Shown here: positions 18,502 to 27,476 of the stretch, in pieces | How the letters are laid out: every line of letters starts with the position of its first letter | Position numbering within the stretch: position 1 is the first letter of the stretch | NCBI GenBank assembly: GCA_013001595.1 | Contig: JABDMH010000050.1 | Span: 1-37,607 of the forward strand | Length of the DNA stretch: 37,607 nt | Direction of reading: 5' to 3' | Source: Saprospiraceae bacterium | GTDB lineage: Bacteria; Bacteroidota; Bacteroidia; Chitinophagales; Saprospiraceae | The notes under the pieces: generated by a model | The model's database searches: none | What the model was told of the DNA's origin: nothing | Seen by the model: the letters and a program-made list of their open reading frames with translations, nothing else | Position numbers and translations under genes: made by a program

Positions 18502-18690
18502 CAGATATTAGATCAGCATCTGCAGGGGTGATTATCCCGATTTTTGGCCAAAAAATTCCGTCAGTACCAGGGTATATTCTTGACTGGCTAAATGAAGTGT
18601 AGCCTGTGGATGGTGGTGTCGTGTGGTAATAGATGATGTTTAAACAACCACCAACTAGTCACCGTGAGTGGAAACATTTTTTGCAAAAAT

Positions 18691-19120
18691 CCCGATGATC
18701 CGAGGGTTGATCCTTAAGCTATTCCCGGGTTTTACCCGGGGCCATTATTTGGTTAGACCCTGTCAGGGCCTGCTGTAGTCTCAATAAGAACGCAATCTTC
18801 ACCCTGAGTGAAACAAAGTGAAATCAAAGGGTCGGCCATCCTTTTTGTGTCAATGAGATGACTCTGTGAAAAATAACCTCATGATCAACCTGAGTGGAAC
18901 GAAGTACAGCCGAAGGGCGACTACGTTCCACTCCGCTAGCCTGACTTTGGTTGCTTTGAAGTTGTCTTCTGACGTTGGATACCTGAATTACTGCAACTTA
19001 TAAAGTCTGTCATAGGTAGTGGAGACAACGTGAAATCGAAGGGTCGGTCATCCTTTTTGTGCCAATGAGATGACTCTGCGAATAATAATCTCATGATCAC
19101 CCTGAGTGGAACGAAGTGCA
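18691..19120. repeat. direct repeat, copy 1 (about 430 bp)
   Basis: Matches 19320-19749 at a constant offset of 629 bases without visible indels, including GGTTTTACCCG, GGCCATTATTTGGTTAGACC and TACTGCAACTTATAAAGTC. Contains two copies of the 211-bp sub-repeat (anchors GTGAAATC at 18819 and 19030). Similarity fades after about 19120. Confidence 0.8.
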
Positions 19121-19319
19121 GCCGAAGGGCGACTACGTTGCACTTCGCTCAGCTTGACTTTGTCCGTGGGTTTGCTTTTTGAAGTTGTTTTACAGCAGGT
19201 AAATAGCAACCCTAAAAAGTCATCCTGAGTTCAGACATTTTTTGCAAAAATGAAAGAGAGTAGTGATAGATTATCGATGGAAAGCTGTCTGAGGTTTTGT
19301 CATGATCTTATTCAGAAAT

Positions 19320-19749
19320 TCCGACAATCCAAGGATTGATCCTTAAACTAACCCGGGGTTTTACCCGCGGCCATTATTTGGTTAGACCCTGTCAGGGTCT
19401 GCTTTAGTCTCGATAAAAACCCAATCTTCTCTCTGAGTGAAACAAAGTGAAATCAAAGGGTCGGCCATCCTTTTTGTGTCAATGAGATGACTCTGTGAAA
19501 AATAATCTCATGATCACCCTGAGTGGAACGAAGTATAGCCGAAGGGCGACTGCGTTGCACTCCGCTAGCCTGACTTTGGTTGCTTTGAAGTTGTCTTCTG
19601 ACGTTGGATACCTGAATTACTGCAACTTATAAAGTCTGTCATAGGTAGTGGAGATAACGTGAAATCGAAGGGTCGTTCATCCTTTTTGTGTCAATGAGAA
19701 GTCTCTCTGAAAAATAATCTAATGATCACCCTGAGTGAAACGAAGTGTA
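19320..19749. repeat. direct repeat, copy 2 (about 430 bp)
   Basis: Second copy at an offset of 629 bases, with scattered substitutions (for example ACCCGGGG for TCCCGGGT). Sub-repeat anchors GTGAAATC lie at 19448 and 19659. A shared CATTTTTTGCAAAAA lies before both copies (about 18675 and 19236) but at different distances, so roughly 70 bases separate it from this copy. A partial fifth motif follows at about 19798-19840. Confidence 0.8.
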
Positions 19750-19892
19750 GCCGGAGGATAGGTAGTGCCGCTTCGCAATGGATGACTTTTTAACAATGAC
19801 CAACTAGTCACCCTGAGTGAAACACAGTGGAATCGAAGGGTAGATATTGTCTCTCTTTCTTAGTCCATAGTCACTAATACGGCAACTGGCCA

Positions 19893-21008
19893 CTATTGTA
19901 AAACCGTTTCTACATCGGTCAGCGGTAGATCGAAGGTGTCAGCGACACCCTTATATACCACCTTGCCTTGCACGATGTTCAGTCCCATTTTCAGATCAGG
20001 CCTTCTTAGACATGCTTTTTTCCAGCCAAGGTCTGCCAAGAGAAGTGCATAGGGCAAGGTGGCGTGATTCAAGCCTATGGTTGACGTATAGGGTACAGCA
20101 CCGGGCATATTAGCTACACAGTAGTGGACCACATCGTCAATGACAAAGGTGGGCTGAGCATGGGTAGTAGGTCGGCAGGTCTCGATGCAGCCACCTTGAT
20201 CCACTGCCACATCTACCAGGACGGTACCTGGTTTCATGGTCTTGAGCATGTCTCGTGTGATGAGATTTGGTGCTTTTGCTCCTGGAATCAAGACAGCCCC
20301 AACAATCAAATCATGGTCCTGAACAAGTCTTCGAATATTAAACTCATTTGAATATAGCGTACATACATTAGCTGGCATCACGTCAGCTAAATAGCGCAAT
20401 CTAGGTAGATTAATGTCCAGGATCGTAACTTGAGCTCCCAGTCCGGCAGCCATTTTTGCCGCTTGTGTGCCCACCACTCCACCGCCTAGTATCAGTACCT
20501 TGCCAGGTTGTACACCGGGAATACCACCTAATAAAACACCACGTCCACCCATTGGGCTTTCCAGATATTTAGCTCCTTCCTGTATGGCCATGCGACCAGC
20601 TACTTCTGACATGGGGATGAGCAGAGGAAGGGTTCCATTATGCAGCTCGACGGTTTCGTAGGCAAGGCATACTGATCCACTTTTTAGCATTGCTCTGGTG
20701 AGTGGTTCAAAGGACGCAAAATGGAAGTAAGTAAATAACAATTGATCTGCTCGTATTAATCCATATTCCTCTTCAATAGGTTCTTTAACCTTCATGACCA
20801 TCTCGGCCTTCGCATAGACCGATTGGATATCAGGCAATATAGATGCACCAGCTGATATGTAGTCGCGATCCGGAAGACCACTGCACTCCCCGGCCCCGGT
20901 CTGAACAAAAACCTGATGGCCTTTCTTGGCAAATTCAATGACCCCTGCTGGCGTAAGGGCTACTCGATTTTCGTTTGATTTTAGTTCTTTCGGTATACCA
21001 ATAATCAT
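19893..21008 (-). CDS. ald: alanine dehydrogenase
   Basis: 371 residues from ATG at 21008 (MIIGIPKELK); an upstream in-frame ATG at 21026 adds six residues not seen in the family. Catalyses NAD-dependent interconversion of L-alanine with pyruvate and ammonia. Key residues sit where they do in known enzymes: Arg15, Lys75, His96 and Asp270. The Rossmann loop is ILGGGVVGTQAAKMA (173-187). Cytoplasmic hexamer in characterised members. A good Bacteroidota promoter lies just upstream. Confidence 0.94.
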   Translation of the reverse strand: MIIGIPKELKSNENRVALTPAGVIEFAKKGHQVFVQTGAGECSGLPDRDYISAGASILPDIQSVYAKAEMVMKVKEPIEEEYGLIRADQLLFTYFHFASFEPLTRAMLKSGSVCLAYETVELHNGTLPLLIPMSEVAGRMAIQEGAKYLESPMGGRGVLLGGIPGVQPGKVLILGGGVVGTQAAKMAAGLGAQVTILDINLPRLRYLADVMPANVCTLYSNEFNIRRLVQDHDLIVGAVLIPGAKAPNLITRDMLKTMKPGTVLVDVAVDQGGCIETCRPTTHAQPTFVIDDVVHYCVANMPGAVPYTSTIGLNHATLPYALLLADLGWKKACLRRPDLKMGLNIVQGKVVYKGVADTFDLPLTDVETVLQ

Positions 21009-21033
21009 GAAAAAGTGTTGTTTCAATAAAGTA

Positions 21034-21061
21034 CAAAGATAGGCTATAGGAGCATGTCAAA
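21034..21061 (-). promoter_or_regulatory. candidate Bacteroidota promoter for ald
   Basis: On the minus strand TTTG (21061-21058), 16 bases, then TATCTTTG (21041-21034), an exact match to the -7 consensus TAnnTTTG. The spacing is slightly shorter than usual. The -7 box lies 25 bases upstream of the chosen start codon, giving a short leader. Confidence 0.45.
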
Positions 21062-21321
21062 TTTGGAAATTACATGGTCCTATACCACTTAGGAATGGGG
21101 TTTTAGTGGCTTTTGCAACAAGCTGATTAGGGATCCAGGGAGATCGTAAGGATCTTAAAAATGGTCAGAAGATTTTCAGTTGAACGTCCAAATGATATCT
21201 GTTCCTTTTGACCATTCATTGGTATTCGGAATCTTATATTTACATTGTTGCGAGTAGACTTGCGTCAACGCTGTATGTTCTACCATCGCGATCCATTATT
21301 GTTTTAAGGAAAAATCAGACT

Positions 21322-22785
21322 ATGCAAGAGAAAAAACATTTATCCACCACAAACAGAAGATCCTTCATTAGGACTAGTGCCATGGCTTCCTCATTTTTTA
21401 TCGTTCCACGCCATGTTTTAGGAGGCAAAGGGTATCTCGCGCCAAGTGATCAATTGGTGCTTGCGGCCATTGGTGCAGGAGGCAAGGGAAGGAGTGACAT
21501 ATTGAATGCATCTGTGAAGGGAAGAGAAGGTGTTGCAGCGCTATGTGATGTAGACTTTTCGGGCAGCGCAAAAAAATCCATTGAAAACTTCCCTGATGCG
21601 AAGCGTTACAGTGACTATCGTGAGATGTTAGATAAAGAGACAGATATTGACGCCGTGACCATTTCTACTCCCGATCATGTACATGGTCCAGCGGCAGTAT
21701 ATGCCATGGAAAGGGGAAAGCATGTCTATGTGCAAAAGCCTATGACTCATAACATTCGTGAAGCTAGAATGTTAACCGAAATGGCTCGTGAACGGAAAGT
21801 CGTGACCCAAATGGGCAACCAAGGGGGATCAAATCCCTTACTCAATATGGTCCAGGGTTGGGTGGATTCTGGCAAATTGGGCAAAATTTCAAAGGTGCAA
21901 GTTTGGACCAATCGACCGGTTTGGCCTCAAGGTTTTGCAATGCCGGATCCCGATGAAAGTCAGAAACCAGCAGATTTGCACTGGGACCTCTGGTTAGGGC
22001 CAGCACCCTCAATACCATATACACCGAATTTGCATCCTTTCAGTTGGCGTGGATGGTGGGATTACGGCACCGGTGCCTTGGGCGATGTTGGATGCCACTT
22101 GATAGACATTCCATTTCGAACCTTGGGTTTAAAATATCCCACTGATGCGGAATGCAGTGTTGGTGCAGTCTACACCTCAATGTGGAACGCCGATTATCAT
22201 CCTGAGGGATGCCCGGCATCTTCATTTATTACCCTGCATTTTGAAGCCACCGACAAGAGTAAATCACCCATAGAAATGACTTGGAGTGATGGCGGGATCA
22301 GACCTTCCCATCCTGACATCATTCCAGCAGATCATGATATTGGAGGAACAGACAGTAAAAATGGAGTCATGATCATTGGAGAAAAAGGCATCATTTCCAC
22401 CAACATTAATGATAGCTCTCCCCTGATGCCAAAATTATACCTTAACGATGGTTCGACAGACTTTGGCCCGGAAGTGGAAGAAAACGAGGAGCCCGAATAT
22501 GGCCACCAGCGCAAGTGGGTCGATGCTTGTAAAGCGGGTTTTGGCAGCGATGAGCATGTTGGTTTGACCTCTTCATTTGATTACGCAGGTCCTATGACTG
22601 AAACTGTGCTCATGGGCAATCTGGCCATTCGTAGCTACATGCTCCGAAGCGAGAATGCTAATGGAAGGAAGGAATTTTACGGTCGCAAAAAATTGTTGTG
22701 GGATGGAGACAACATGCGCATCACCAACTTAGAGGCCGCTAATCAATTTGTGGGAAGAAGCTATCGCAAGGGTTGGGAAGTATGA
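21322..22785 (+). CDS. Tat-exported Gfo/Idh/MocA family oxidoreductase
   Basis: 487 residues from ATG at 21322; the open frame extends to 21208, but the leader there is not protein-like and hides the signal. A twin-arginine signal (NRRSFIRTSAMASSFFIVP) predicts export of the folded, cofactor-loaded protein. The Rossmann part begins LVLAAIGAGGKGRSD, with CDVDFSG at the end of beta-2, STPDHVHGPAAVYAMERGKH, and the EKP-like motif as VQKPMTHNIREA. The C-terminal part contains DVGCHLID. Family members oxidise or epimerise sugars with NAD(P); a few are glycosidases (GH109). The substrate is not evident. It lies beside the sugar-acid locus on the same strand, but with a 536-base gap. Confidence 0.88.
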   Translation: MQEKKHLSTTNRRSFIRTSAMASSFFIVPRHVLGGKGYLAPSDQLVLAAIGAGGKGRSDILNASVKGREGVAALCDVDFSGSAKKSIENFPDAKRYSDYREMLDKETDIDAVTISTPDHVHGPAAVYAMERGKHVYVQKPMTHNIREARMLTEMARERKVVTQMGNQGGSNPLLNMVQGWVDSGKLGKISKVQVWTNRPVWPQGFAMPDPDESQKPADLHWDLWLGPAPSIPYTPNLHPFSWRGWWDYGTGALGDVGCHLIDIPFRTLGLKYPTDAECSVGAVYTSMWNADYHPEGCPASSFITLHFEATDKSKSPIEMTWSDGGIRPSHPDIIPADHDIGGTDSKNGVMIIGEKGIISTNINDSSPLMPKLYLNDGSTDFGPEVEENEEPEYGHQRKWVDACKAGFGSDEHVGLTSSFDYAGPMTETVLMGNLAIRSYMLRSENANGRKEFYGRKKLLWDGDNMRITNLEAANQFVGRSYRKGWEV

Positions 22786-22884
22786 GCTGGAGGAGATAGC
22801 TGAAGTGATTCAATCTCAGAAATTGATGTTCCGCAAAGGCCGTATGTAGAACCATGGAGAAATAGGGCATCAATATGCGGACAA

Positions 22885-23085
22885 TCAAACATTGGTAATG
22901 AATTCTCCAAGATTTACTTTTCGTGCAAGATTCAATTTTTTACGCAGCCGATAGCGAGTAGTATGAACGCTTTCTATAGAGATGCCTAGTAGTCGTGCCA
23001 TGTCCTTCCTCGAGAAATTGAGTTTGATCAGGGCACAACTCTTGAGTCTGAGCTGTAGGGCAAGATGGATTTCTGCAGACCCAAA
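22885..23085 (-). pseudogene. C-terminal remnant of a LuxR/GerE-type HTH regulator
   Basis: The minus-strand frame from 23085 to TGA at 22885-22887 reads FGSAEIHLALQLRLKSCALI, then KLNFSRKDMARLLGISIESV, then HTTRYRLRKKLNL. This is the recognition region of the GerE-like domain in large Bacteroidota sensor-regulators (consensus LTxxExxLCALIRLNLSSKEIAxLLxISxxSVExxRYRLRKKL). A TAG at 23086-23088 precedes it, and nothing upstream restores a sensor or TPR portion. No ATG is available, so it is a fragment. It sits between the exported oxidoreductase and the sugar-acid cluster and may be the ghost of a former local regulator. Confidence 0.75.
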
Positions 23086-23321
23086 CTATGGACCAATGGA
23101 AACTCAACAATGATGTAAGTAGCAGTTGCCATGCATACAGGGTACCATTCTATTTTGCTCAATAGCCATAGATCGACTTACCAAAGGTGATAAAGATGGA
23201 TGGGCTGCTTGACTGCCAAGGGACTTAATCTGAGGAAAATTGAGCGGGCCTGGTGTCAAAGACATGAAGTATTGACTCAATCAGAAATATTGAAAGAAAG
23301 ATATGTTACATAGAAAGTGCT

Positions 23322-24422
23322 ATGAGTCATATTTTAAAAATTGATGCTAAATTATATCGGGTGCCATTGAAAGAAGTACTTGTCGATGCGTCACATGGTG
23401 AGCATACTCATTTTGAATTAATCATTGCTACGATCATTCTTTCCGATGGTAGTGAGGGTATTGGTTATACGTATACTGGAGGCAAAGGCGGCCATGCAAT
23501 AAAGGCATTGATCGACAATGACTTGAAAGACGTACTAGTGGGTATGGATCCTTACGATATTGACATGCTGTATAAGCGGATGCAAGCTCATGTACATTAT
23601 GTAGGCCGTGGTGGCATCGCTTCCTTTGCCATTTCTGCCCTAGACATCGCTCTTTGGGATTTGAAATGTAGGCACTCTGGACTACCTCTGTGGAAATTGG
23701 CAGGAGGTGCTGGCAATTCTTGTAGGGCTTATCGGGGCGGAATCGACCTGGATTTTTCTTTGGATAGGTTATTGAAAGATGTTCAAGAATATCTGGATCA
23801 AGGATTCAATGCGGTGAAAATAAAGATTGGCCAACCTGATCCGGCAGAAGATCTTCGGCGGATTTCTGCAGTACGTGCACTCATCGGACCAGAGCGAACA
23901 TTCATGGTGGATGCCAATTATGCATTGACGGTTGAGAAGGCCATAAATCTAGCCCGGTCCTTTAGTCCCCATGATATTTACTGGTTTGAAGAGCCGATAA
24001 TCCCTGATAACTATCTTGGGTATGCCGAGATATCTAAGGCTACAGAGGTGCCGTTGGCTATGGGAGAGAATCTACATACCATTTATGAATTCGGTTACGC
24101 ATTTGAGCAAGCAAGTTTATCGTTTATTCAGCCCGATGCATCTAACTGTGGAGGCATCACCGGATGGCTTGAGGTTGCCTCCTTGGCACGAAAATATAAC
24201 CTACCTGTTTGCTCACATGGTATGCAGGAATTACATGTGAGCTTGGTGTCGGCCCAAAATAATGGCGGATGGTTGGAGGTTCATAGCTTTCCAATTGATG
24301 AATATACCTATCAACCGTTGGTTGTGGAAGCGGATCGGGCGATTGCTCCTGACAGCCCTGGGGTGGGTGTCGAGTTTAATTGGAAGAAATTGTCGCCCTA
24401 TTTGATATCATCACCCTTTTGA
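23322..24422 (+). CDS. enolase-superfamily (MR/MLE) enzyme, probable 3,6-anhydro-L-galactonate cycloisomerase
   Basis: 366 residues. Mandelate racemase subgroup features are clear: KxK at Lys166 and Lys168 (VKIKIG), metal ligands Asp197 (MVDANY), Glu223 (FEEP) and Glu249 (MGEN), and the catalytic His299 (CSHGMQ) with Asp272 (PDASNCGG). The N-terminal capping domain has [12 protein letters not shown] and [15 protein letters not shown]. From memory these stretches closely resemble the Vibrio 3,6-anhydro-L-galactonate cycloisomerase, which makes 2-keto-3-deoxy-galactonate in agar catabolism. The nearby GH117-like gene supports that reading. A general sugar-acid dehydratase is the alternative. 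The family is certain; the substrate is inference. Confidence 0.88.
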   Translation: MSHILKIDAKLYRVPLKEVLVDASHGEHTHFELIIATIILSDGSEGIGYTYTGGKGGHAIKALIDNDLKDVLVGMDPYDIDMLYKRMQAHVHYVGRGGIASFAISALDIALWDLKCRHSGLPLWKLAGGAGNSCRAYRGGIDLDFSLDRLLKDVQEYLDQGFNAVKIKIGQPDPAEDLRRISAVRALIGPERTFMVDANYALTVEKAINLARSFSPHDIYWFEEPIIPDNYLGYAEISKATEVPLAMGENLHTIYEFGYAFEQASLSFIQPDASNCGGITGWLEVASLARKYNLPVCSHGMQELHVSLVSAQNNGGWLEVHSFPIDEYTYQPLVVEADRAIAPDSPGVGVEFNWKKLSPYLISSPF

Positions 24423-24730
24423 TAAGCATCAACATGGCAAGTAAATAGCTAAGAATTAAATATATTGGTGACCCTAGAATGATTAGTCATCGATTTAAGT
24501 CACTGCAGTTCCTCAATGACCTGCGATATGCGGATATTGGTCTTAATATTCAATGGCAACCTTTTGCGTAAGGCAACACCTTGTAAGGGAGTTTGCGCGG
24601 TTTCATGAACGGCTACTAATCGATCTCATTAATTTTGAACAGGTATTCTGTCAATGTTCAGGAATGGACCACGAATTGGTGAAGGCACATAAGGGCGACC
24701 GTTTTTATTATAGGGATGATATTCATTGAC
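24423..24730. other. 308-base gap before the TRAP operon
   Basis: No supported gene. A 41-codon minus-strand stretch (24500-24625, containing RLVAVHETAQTPLQGVALRK) reads like protein but has stops on both sides and no start; I could not assign it. The promoter of the TRAP genes should lie here but was not recognised. Confidence 0.45.
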
Positions 24731-25726
24731 ATGCATCTGGTGAGAAAAGCAGCATACTTATTTTTAACGTGTTTAATTATTCAGAGCCTTTTGGTGAGTT
24801 GCGTTTCTAAGCAGAAGCCGGAAATTCTTTTGCGTGCGGCTCTTTGGGCAAATGAAGACCATTCCTGGTATCAGGCCTTTCTTTATTTCGATTCAATACT
24901 ACATGCTCGAACTGATGGAAGACTTCGAGTAGAGGTCTACCCGTCTGAACAATTGGCCAAGGAGATGGAAGCGATTCGTCTTATTCAGGCAGGTATTATT
25001 GATATGACTGTCAGCGCTTCGCTGTTGAGCAATTGGATAGAAATCGCCACCTTTTGCGAACTGCCCTTCTTACTGCAAGATTCGATTGAAAAGCATCAAT
25101 TGATCAATGGTCCCATAGGTCAACGCATTAAGCGGGAGATGTTGGAGAAAACGGGACTTCGGCCCGTCGCTACATTCGAAAGGGGCCCAAGGCATTTAAC
25201 TTCGAATCGGCCCATTCGACATCCCGATGATTTACAGGGGCTCATTATTAGGGTGCCAAGTGTACCTTCATTTGTGACTGCTTGGAGCGCATTAGGTGCC
25301 AAACCTACTCCCATGGCATTTTCAGAAGTATTTACATCGTTGCAACAGGGCACCATTGAAGCTCAAGAAAACCCATTTGCATTGATTCTTAGTGCTGGGT
25401 TGGCAGAGGTTCAAGATTATGTCAATTTAACCGAACATGTGATGAGCTGGAGCTACCCGTTGATTGGTGAGAATCAGTTCCAGGCAATACCTTCTGACCT
25501 GCAAGAGATTTTTCTAGAGGCTGCCAAGGATATGGAGGACTATGAGCATATACTTTTTCAAGGTAATGAACTTAGTGCTCGAAAAGAGTTGATAGACCGG
25601 GGAATGGAATTTATTTATGCGGATAAAGAGGCTTTCATTAAAAAATGCCAACAGCCAATTTATTTCAGTTTGTCGCCCGAGATGCAGCAAGTATATGGTG
25701 ATTTCATAAAATCAGTTCGAAAGTAG
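24731..25726 (+). CDS. dctP: TRAP transporter substrate-binding lipoprotein (DctP family)
   Basis: 331 residues from the ATG at 24731; an ATG at 24716 would add five residues. The leader MHLVRKAAYLFLTCL ends in LLVSC, a lipobox with Cys24, so the binding protein is predicted to be membrane-anchored rather than free in the periplasm. The DctP fold is shown by LRVEVYPSEQLAKEMEAIRL, LQGLIIRVP with the conserved carboxylate-binding Arg, and EVFTSLQQGTIEAQENP. That Arg implies an acidic ligand such as a sugar acid. The stop codon directly abuts the DctQ start. Confidence 0.92.
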   Translation: MHLVRKAAYLFLTCLIIQSLLVSCVSKQKPEILLRAALWANEDHSWYQAFLYFDSILHARTDGRLRVEVYPSEQLAKEMEAIRLIQAGIIDMTVSASLLSNWIEIATFCELPFLLQDSIEKHQLINGPIGQRIKREMLEKTGLRPVATFERGPRHLTSNRPIRHPDDLQGLIIRVPSVPSFVTAWSALGAKPTPMAFSEVFTSLQQGTIEAQENPFALILSAGLAEVQDYVNLTEHVMSWSYPLIGENQFQAIPSDLQEIFLEAAKDMEDYEHILFQGNELSARKELIDRGMEFIYADKEAFIKKCQQPIYFSLSPEMQQVYGDFIKSVRK

Positions 25727-26194
25727 ATGCAGCTCAAGAGAGGGATCGGTAAGGTTCTTAAATATGGCGTTTTGCTGAGCACTTATGCCCTGGTAGCAAG
25801 TGTGGTATTGCAGATTTTTGCTCGGTTCTTTCTAACTACTACGCCGCCGTGGACCGAGGCTGCCTCTCGCCTGTTTTTTATCTATTCAACTGCCTTCGCA
25901 GCAGGTCTTGCACTTCAGCATAGGTATTATGTGCATCTCGATGTTTTTTTTGAACTACTCCCTAAGGTGATGCAGAAGTGGTTGAGGTTATTCATACCCC
26001 TATTTACGCTATTGCTCTTTGGTCTGATGACCATCTACTCGATCACATTTATTGTGTATGGGCATCGTGAGTTTTCACCAAGTATGGGTATAAGAATGTC
26101 ATATGTTTTTGCAAGTACGTTTATTCTGGGCGCTTCTGTGAGCTACTACGCATTGCTGCAATTTGCGACCGAAGTCAAAAATTGGAACAAATGA
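25727..26194 (+). CDS. dctQ: TRAP transporter small permease (DctQ family)
   Basis: 155 residues with four hydrophobic segments (about 12-35, 45-65, 85-108, 122-145), the DctQ topology. The family pattern RFFLTTTPPWTEAASRLFFIY and the RYYVHLDVF segment are present. It begins at the base after the DctP stop and overlaps DctM by four bases, so the three genes form one operon. DctQ stabilises and partners the large permease in the inner membrane. Confidence 0.9.
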   Translation: MQLKRGIGKVLKYGVLLSTYALVASVVLQIFARFFLTTTPPWTEAASRLFFIYSTAFAAGLALQHRYYVHLDVFFELLPKVMQKWLRLFIPLFTLLLFGLMTIYSITFIVYGHREFSPSMGIRMSYVFASTFILGASVSYYALLQFATEVKNWNK

Positions 26195-27465
26195 TGGTCG
26201 TACTGGTCACTTCATTTATTCTTTTTTTGGTATTAAGATTTCCCATTGCATTTGCATTGGGATTATCATGTCTAGCTTATATTTTACTGGAAGGTGTTCC
26301 CCTGGCTATACTGCCAATGAAGATGTACGCGGGCATCGATGTGTTTGTCTTGCTGAGCGTACCTGGTTTTATTTTAGCTGGAAACCTAATGAATCATGGC
26401 GGACTTACTGCCAAAATAATCACCTTCTGTAATCATGTACTTGGCCACATTCGAGGAGGCTTGTCGCTTGCTAATATTGGCGCTTCTATGCTGTTTGCTG
26501 GTATTTCTGGCACAGCTGTGTCGGATACAGCCAGTATCGGATCTGTAATGATTCCAGCCATGAAACGGGAGGGATATGGTGACGGATTTTCCTGCGCAGT
26601 AACAGCTGCTTCCTCGACGGTTGGTCCCATCATACCACCAAGTGTTCCGATGATCATTGCGGCTACCCTTAGTGGACTGTCCGTTGGTAAACTCTTCTTG
26701 GCAGGAGCGATTCCAGGGGTTCTCTTAGGTTCCGGATTAATGGGGGTCGCTTTCTTCATTTCCGTGAAGCAGCGTTATCCCAAGCACAAAAGAAGCTCGC
26801 TGCGTCAATTAGCGCGTGGCTTCGTTGACACATTCTGGGCTCTCCTGATGACTTTTATTATTCTTTTCGGAATCGTTGGCGGTATTTTTACTCCGACAGA
26901 AGCTTCTATAGTTGCGGTGCTGTATGCATTTATTATTGGATGGTTTGTTTATCGGAAACTATCATGGCGCGGTCTACAAATCATTGTGCTGGATTCGATG
27001 AAAACTTCGGCCTCATTGATGATACTGATTGGCTTTGCGAATCTATTTGGTTGGATTTTGATAACTGAGCGATTGCCTCAGTGGGTATCATGGCAAATCC
27101 TGGACTTCACTCAAAATAAATATTTAGTCCTCCTATTAATAAACATCTTGTTGATTTTTGTTGGCACATTTATGGAGACCATTGCGGCACTCCTCATCCT
27201 TTTTCCAATTCTACTGAAAGTGGCGATGACGGTTGGTGTGGATCCCATCCACTTCGCAGTGATCGCTGTATTGAATTTAATTATTGGCCTGACAACACCG
27301 CCGGTCGGAGTATGTTTGTTTGTAGCTTCCAGTATTGGCAAAATACCAATCGGAGAGGTGAGTCGAGCCAGTTTGCCTTTTCTTGTAGTAAGTATGATTG
27401 TCCTGACATTGGTCACATTGCTTCCACAGATTTCTTTGTTTCTACCTAATTTATTTTTGGATTAA
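26191..27465 (+). CDS. dctM: TRAP transporter large permease (DctM family)
   Basis: 424 residues from the ATG at 26191, which overlaps the DctQ stop as ATGA; a TTG at 26182 is also in frame. It is very hydrophobic with about 12 membrane segments. DctM hallmarks are [36 protein letters not shown] and [15 protein letters not shown], the last an elevator-domain sodium-site region. It forms the sodium-coupled translocation channel for the ligand delivered by DctP. The GH117-like gene starts 12 bases downstream, suggesting co-transcription. Confidence 0.93.
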   Translation: MMVVLVTSFILFLVLRFPIAFALGLSCLAYILLEGVPLAILPMKMYAGIDVFVLLSVPGFILAGNLMNHGGLTAKIITFCNHVLGHIRGGLSLANIGASMLFAGISGTAVSDTASIGSVMIPAMKREGYGDGFSCAVTAASSTVGPIIPPSVPMIIAATLSGLSVGKLFLAGAIPGVLLGSGLMGVAFFISVKQRYPKHKRSSLRQLARGFVDTFWALLMTFIILFGIVGGIFTPTEASIVAVLYAFIIGWFVYRKLSWRGLQIIVLDSMKTSASLMILIGFANLFGWILITERLPQWVSWQILDFTQNKYLVLLLINILLIFVGTFMETIAALLILFPILLKVAMTVGVDPIHFAVIAVLNLIIGLTTPPVGVCLFVASSIGKIPIGEVSRASLPFLVVSMIVLTLVTLLPQISLFLPNLFLD

Positions 27466-27476
27466 CCAACATTGTT

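Larger units (their letters stand above)
18502..19892. repeat. gene-free intergenic region filled with repeats
   Basis: No protein-like frame exists between the convergent FMN reductase and alanine dehydrogenase genes. From about 18660 the DNA is a nested repeat array: a 430-bp direct repeat, 211-bp sub-repeats and many copies of CTGAGTGGAACGAAGTG. The palindromes CCCGGGTTTTACCCGGG (about 18724) and CCCTGTCAGGG also occur, with near-copies 629 bases later. Placement between two gene ends is typical of REP-like or BIME-like elements. Confidence 0.8.

Noticed and set aside
18715-18745. Rho-independent terminator at the CCCGGGTTTTACCCGGG hairpin
   Set aside because: No following T-run and more than 200 bases from the nearest stop codon; it belongs to the repeat unit and has a near-copy 629 bases later.
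18660-19860. Possible CRISPR array
   Set aside because: Repeat units are long (211 and 430 bp), contain palindromes and are not separated by unique short spacers; no cas genes are present.
24500-24625. 41-codon minus-strand stretch that reads like a protein C-terminus
   Set aside because: Bounded by stops, no start codon, and I could not match it to a family; chance cannot be excluded.
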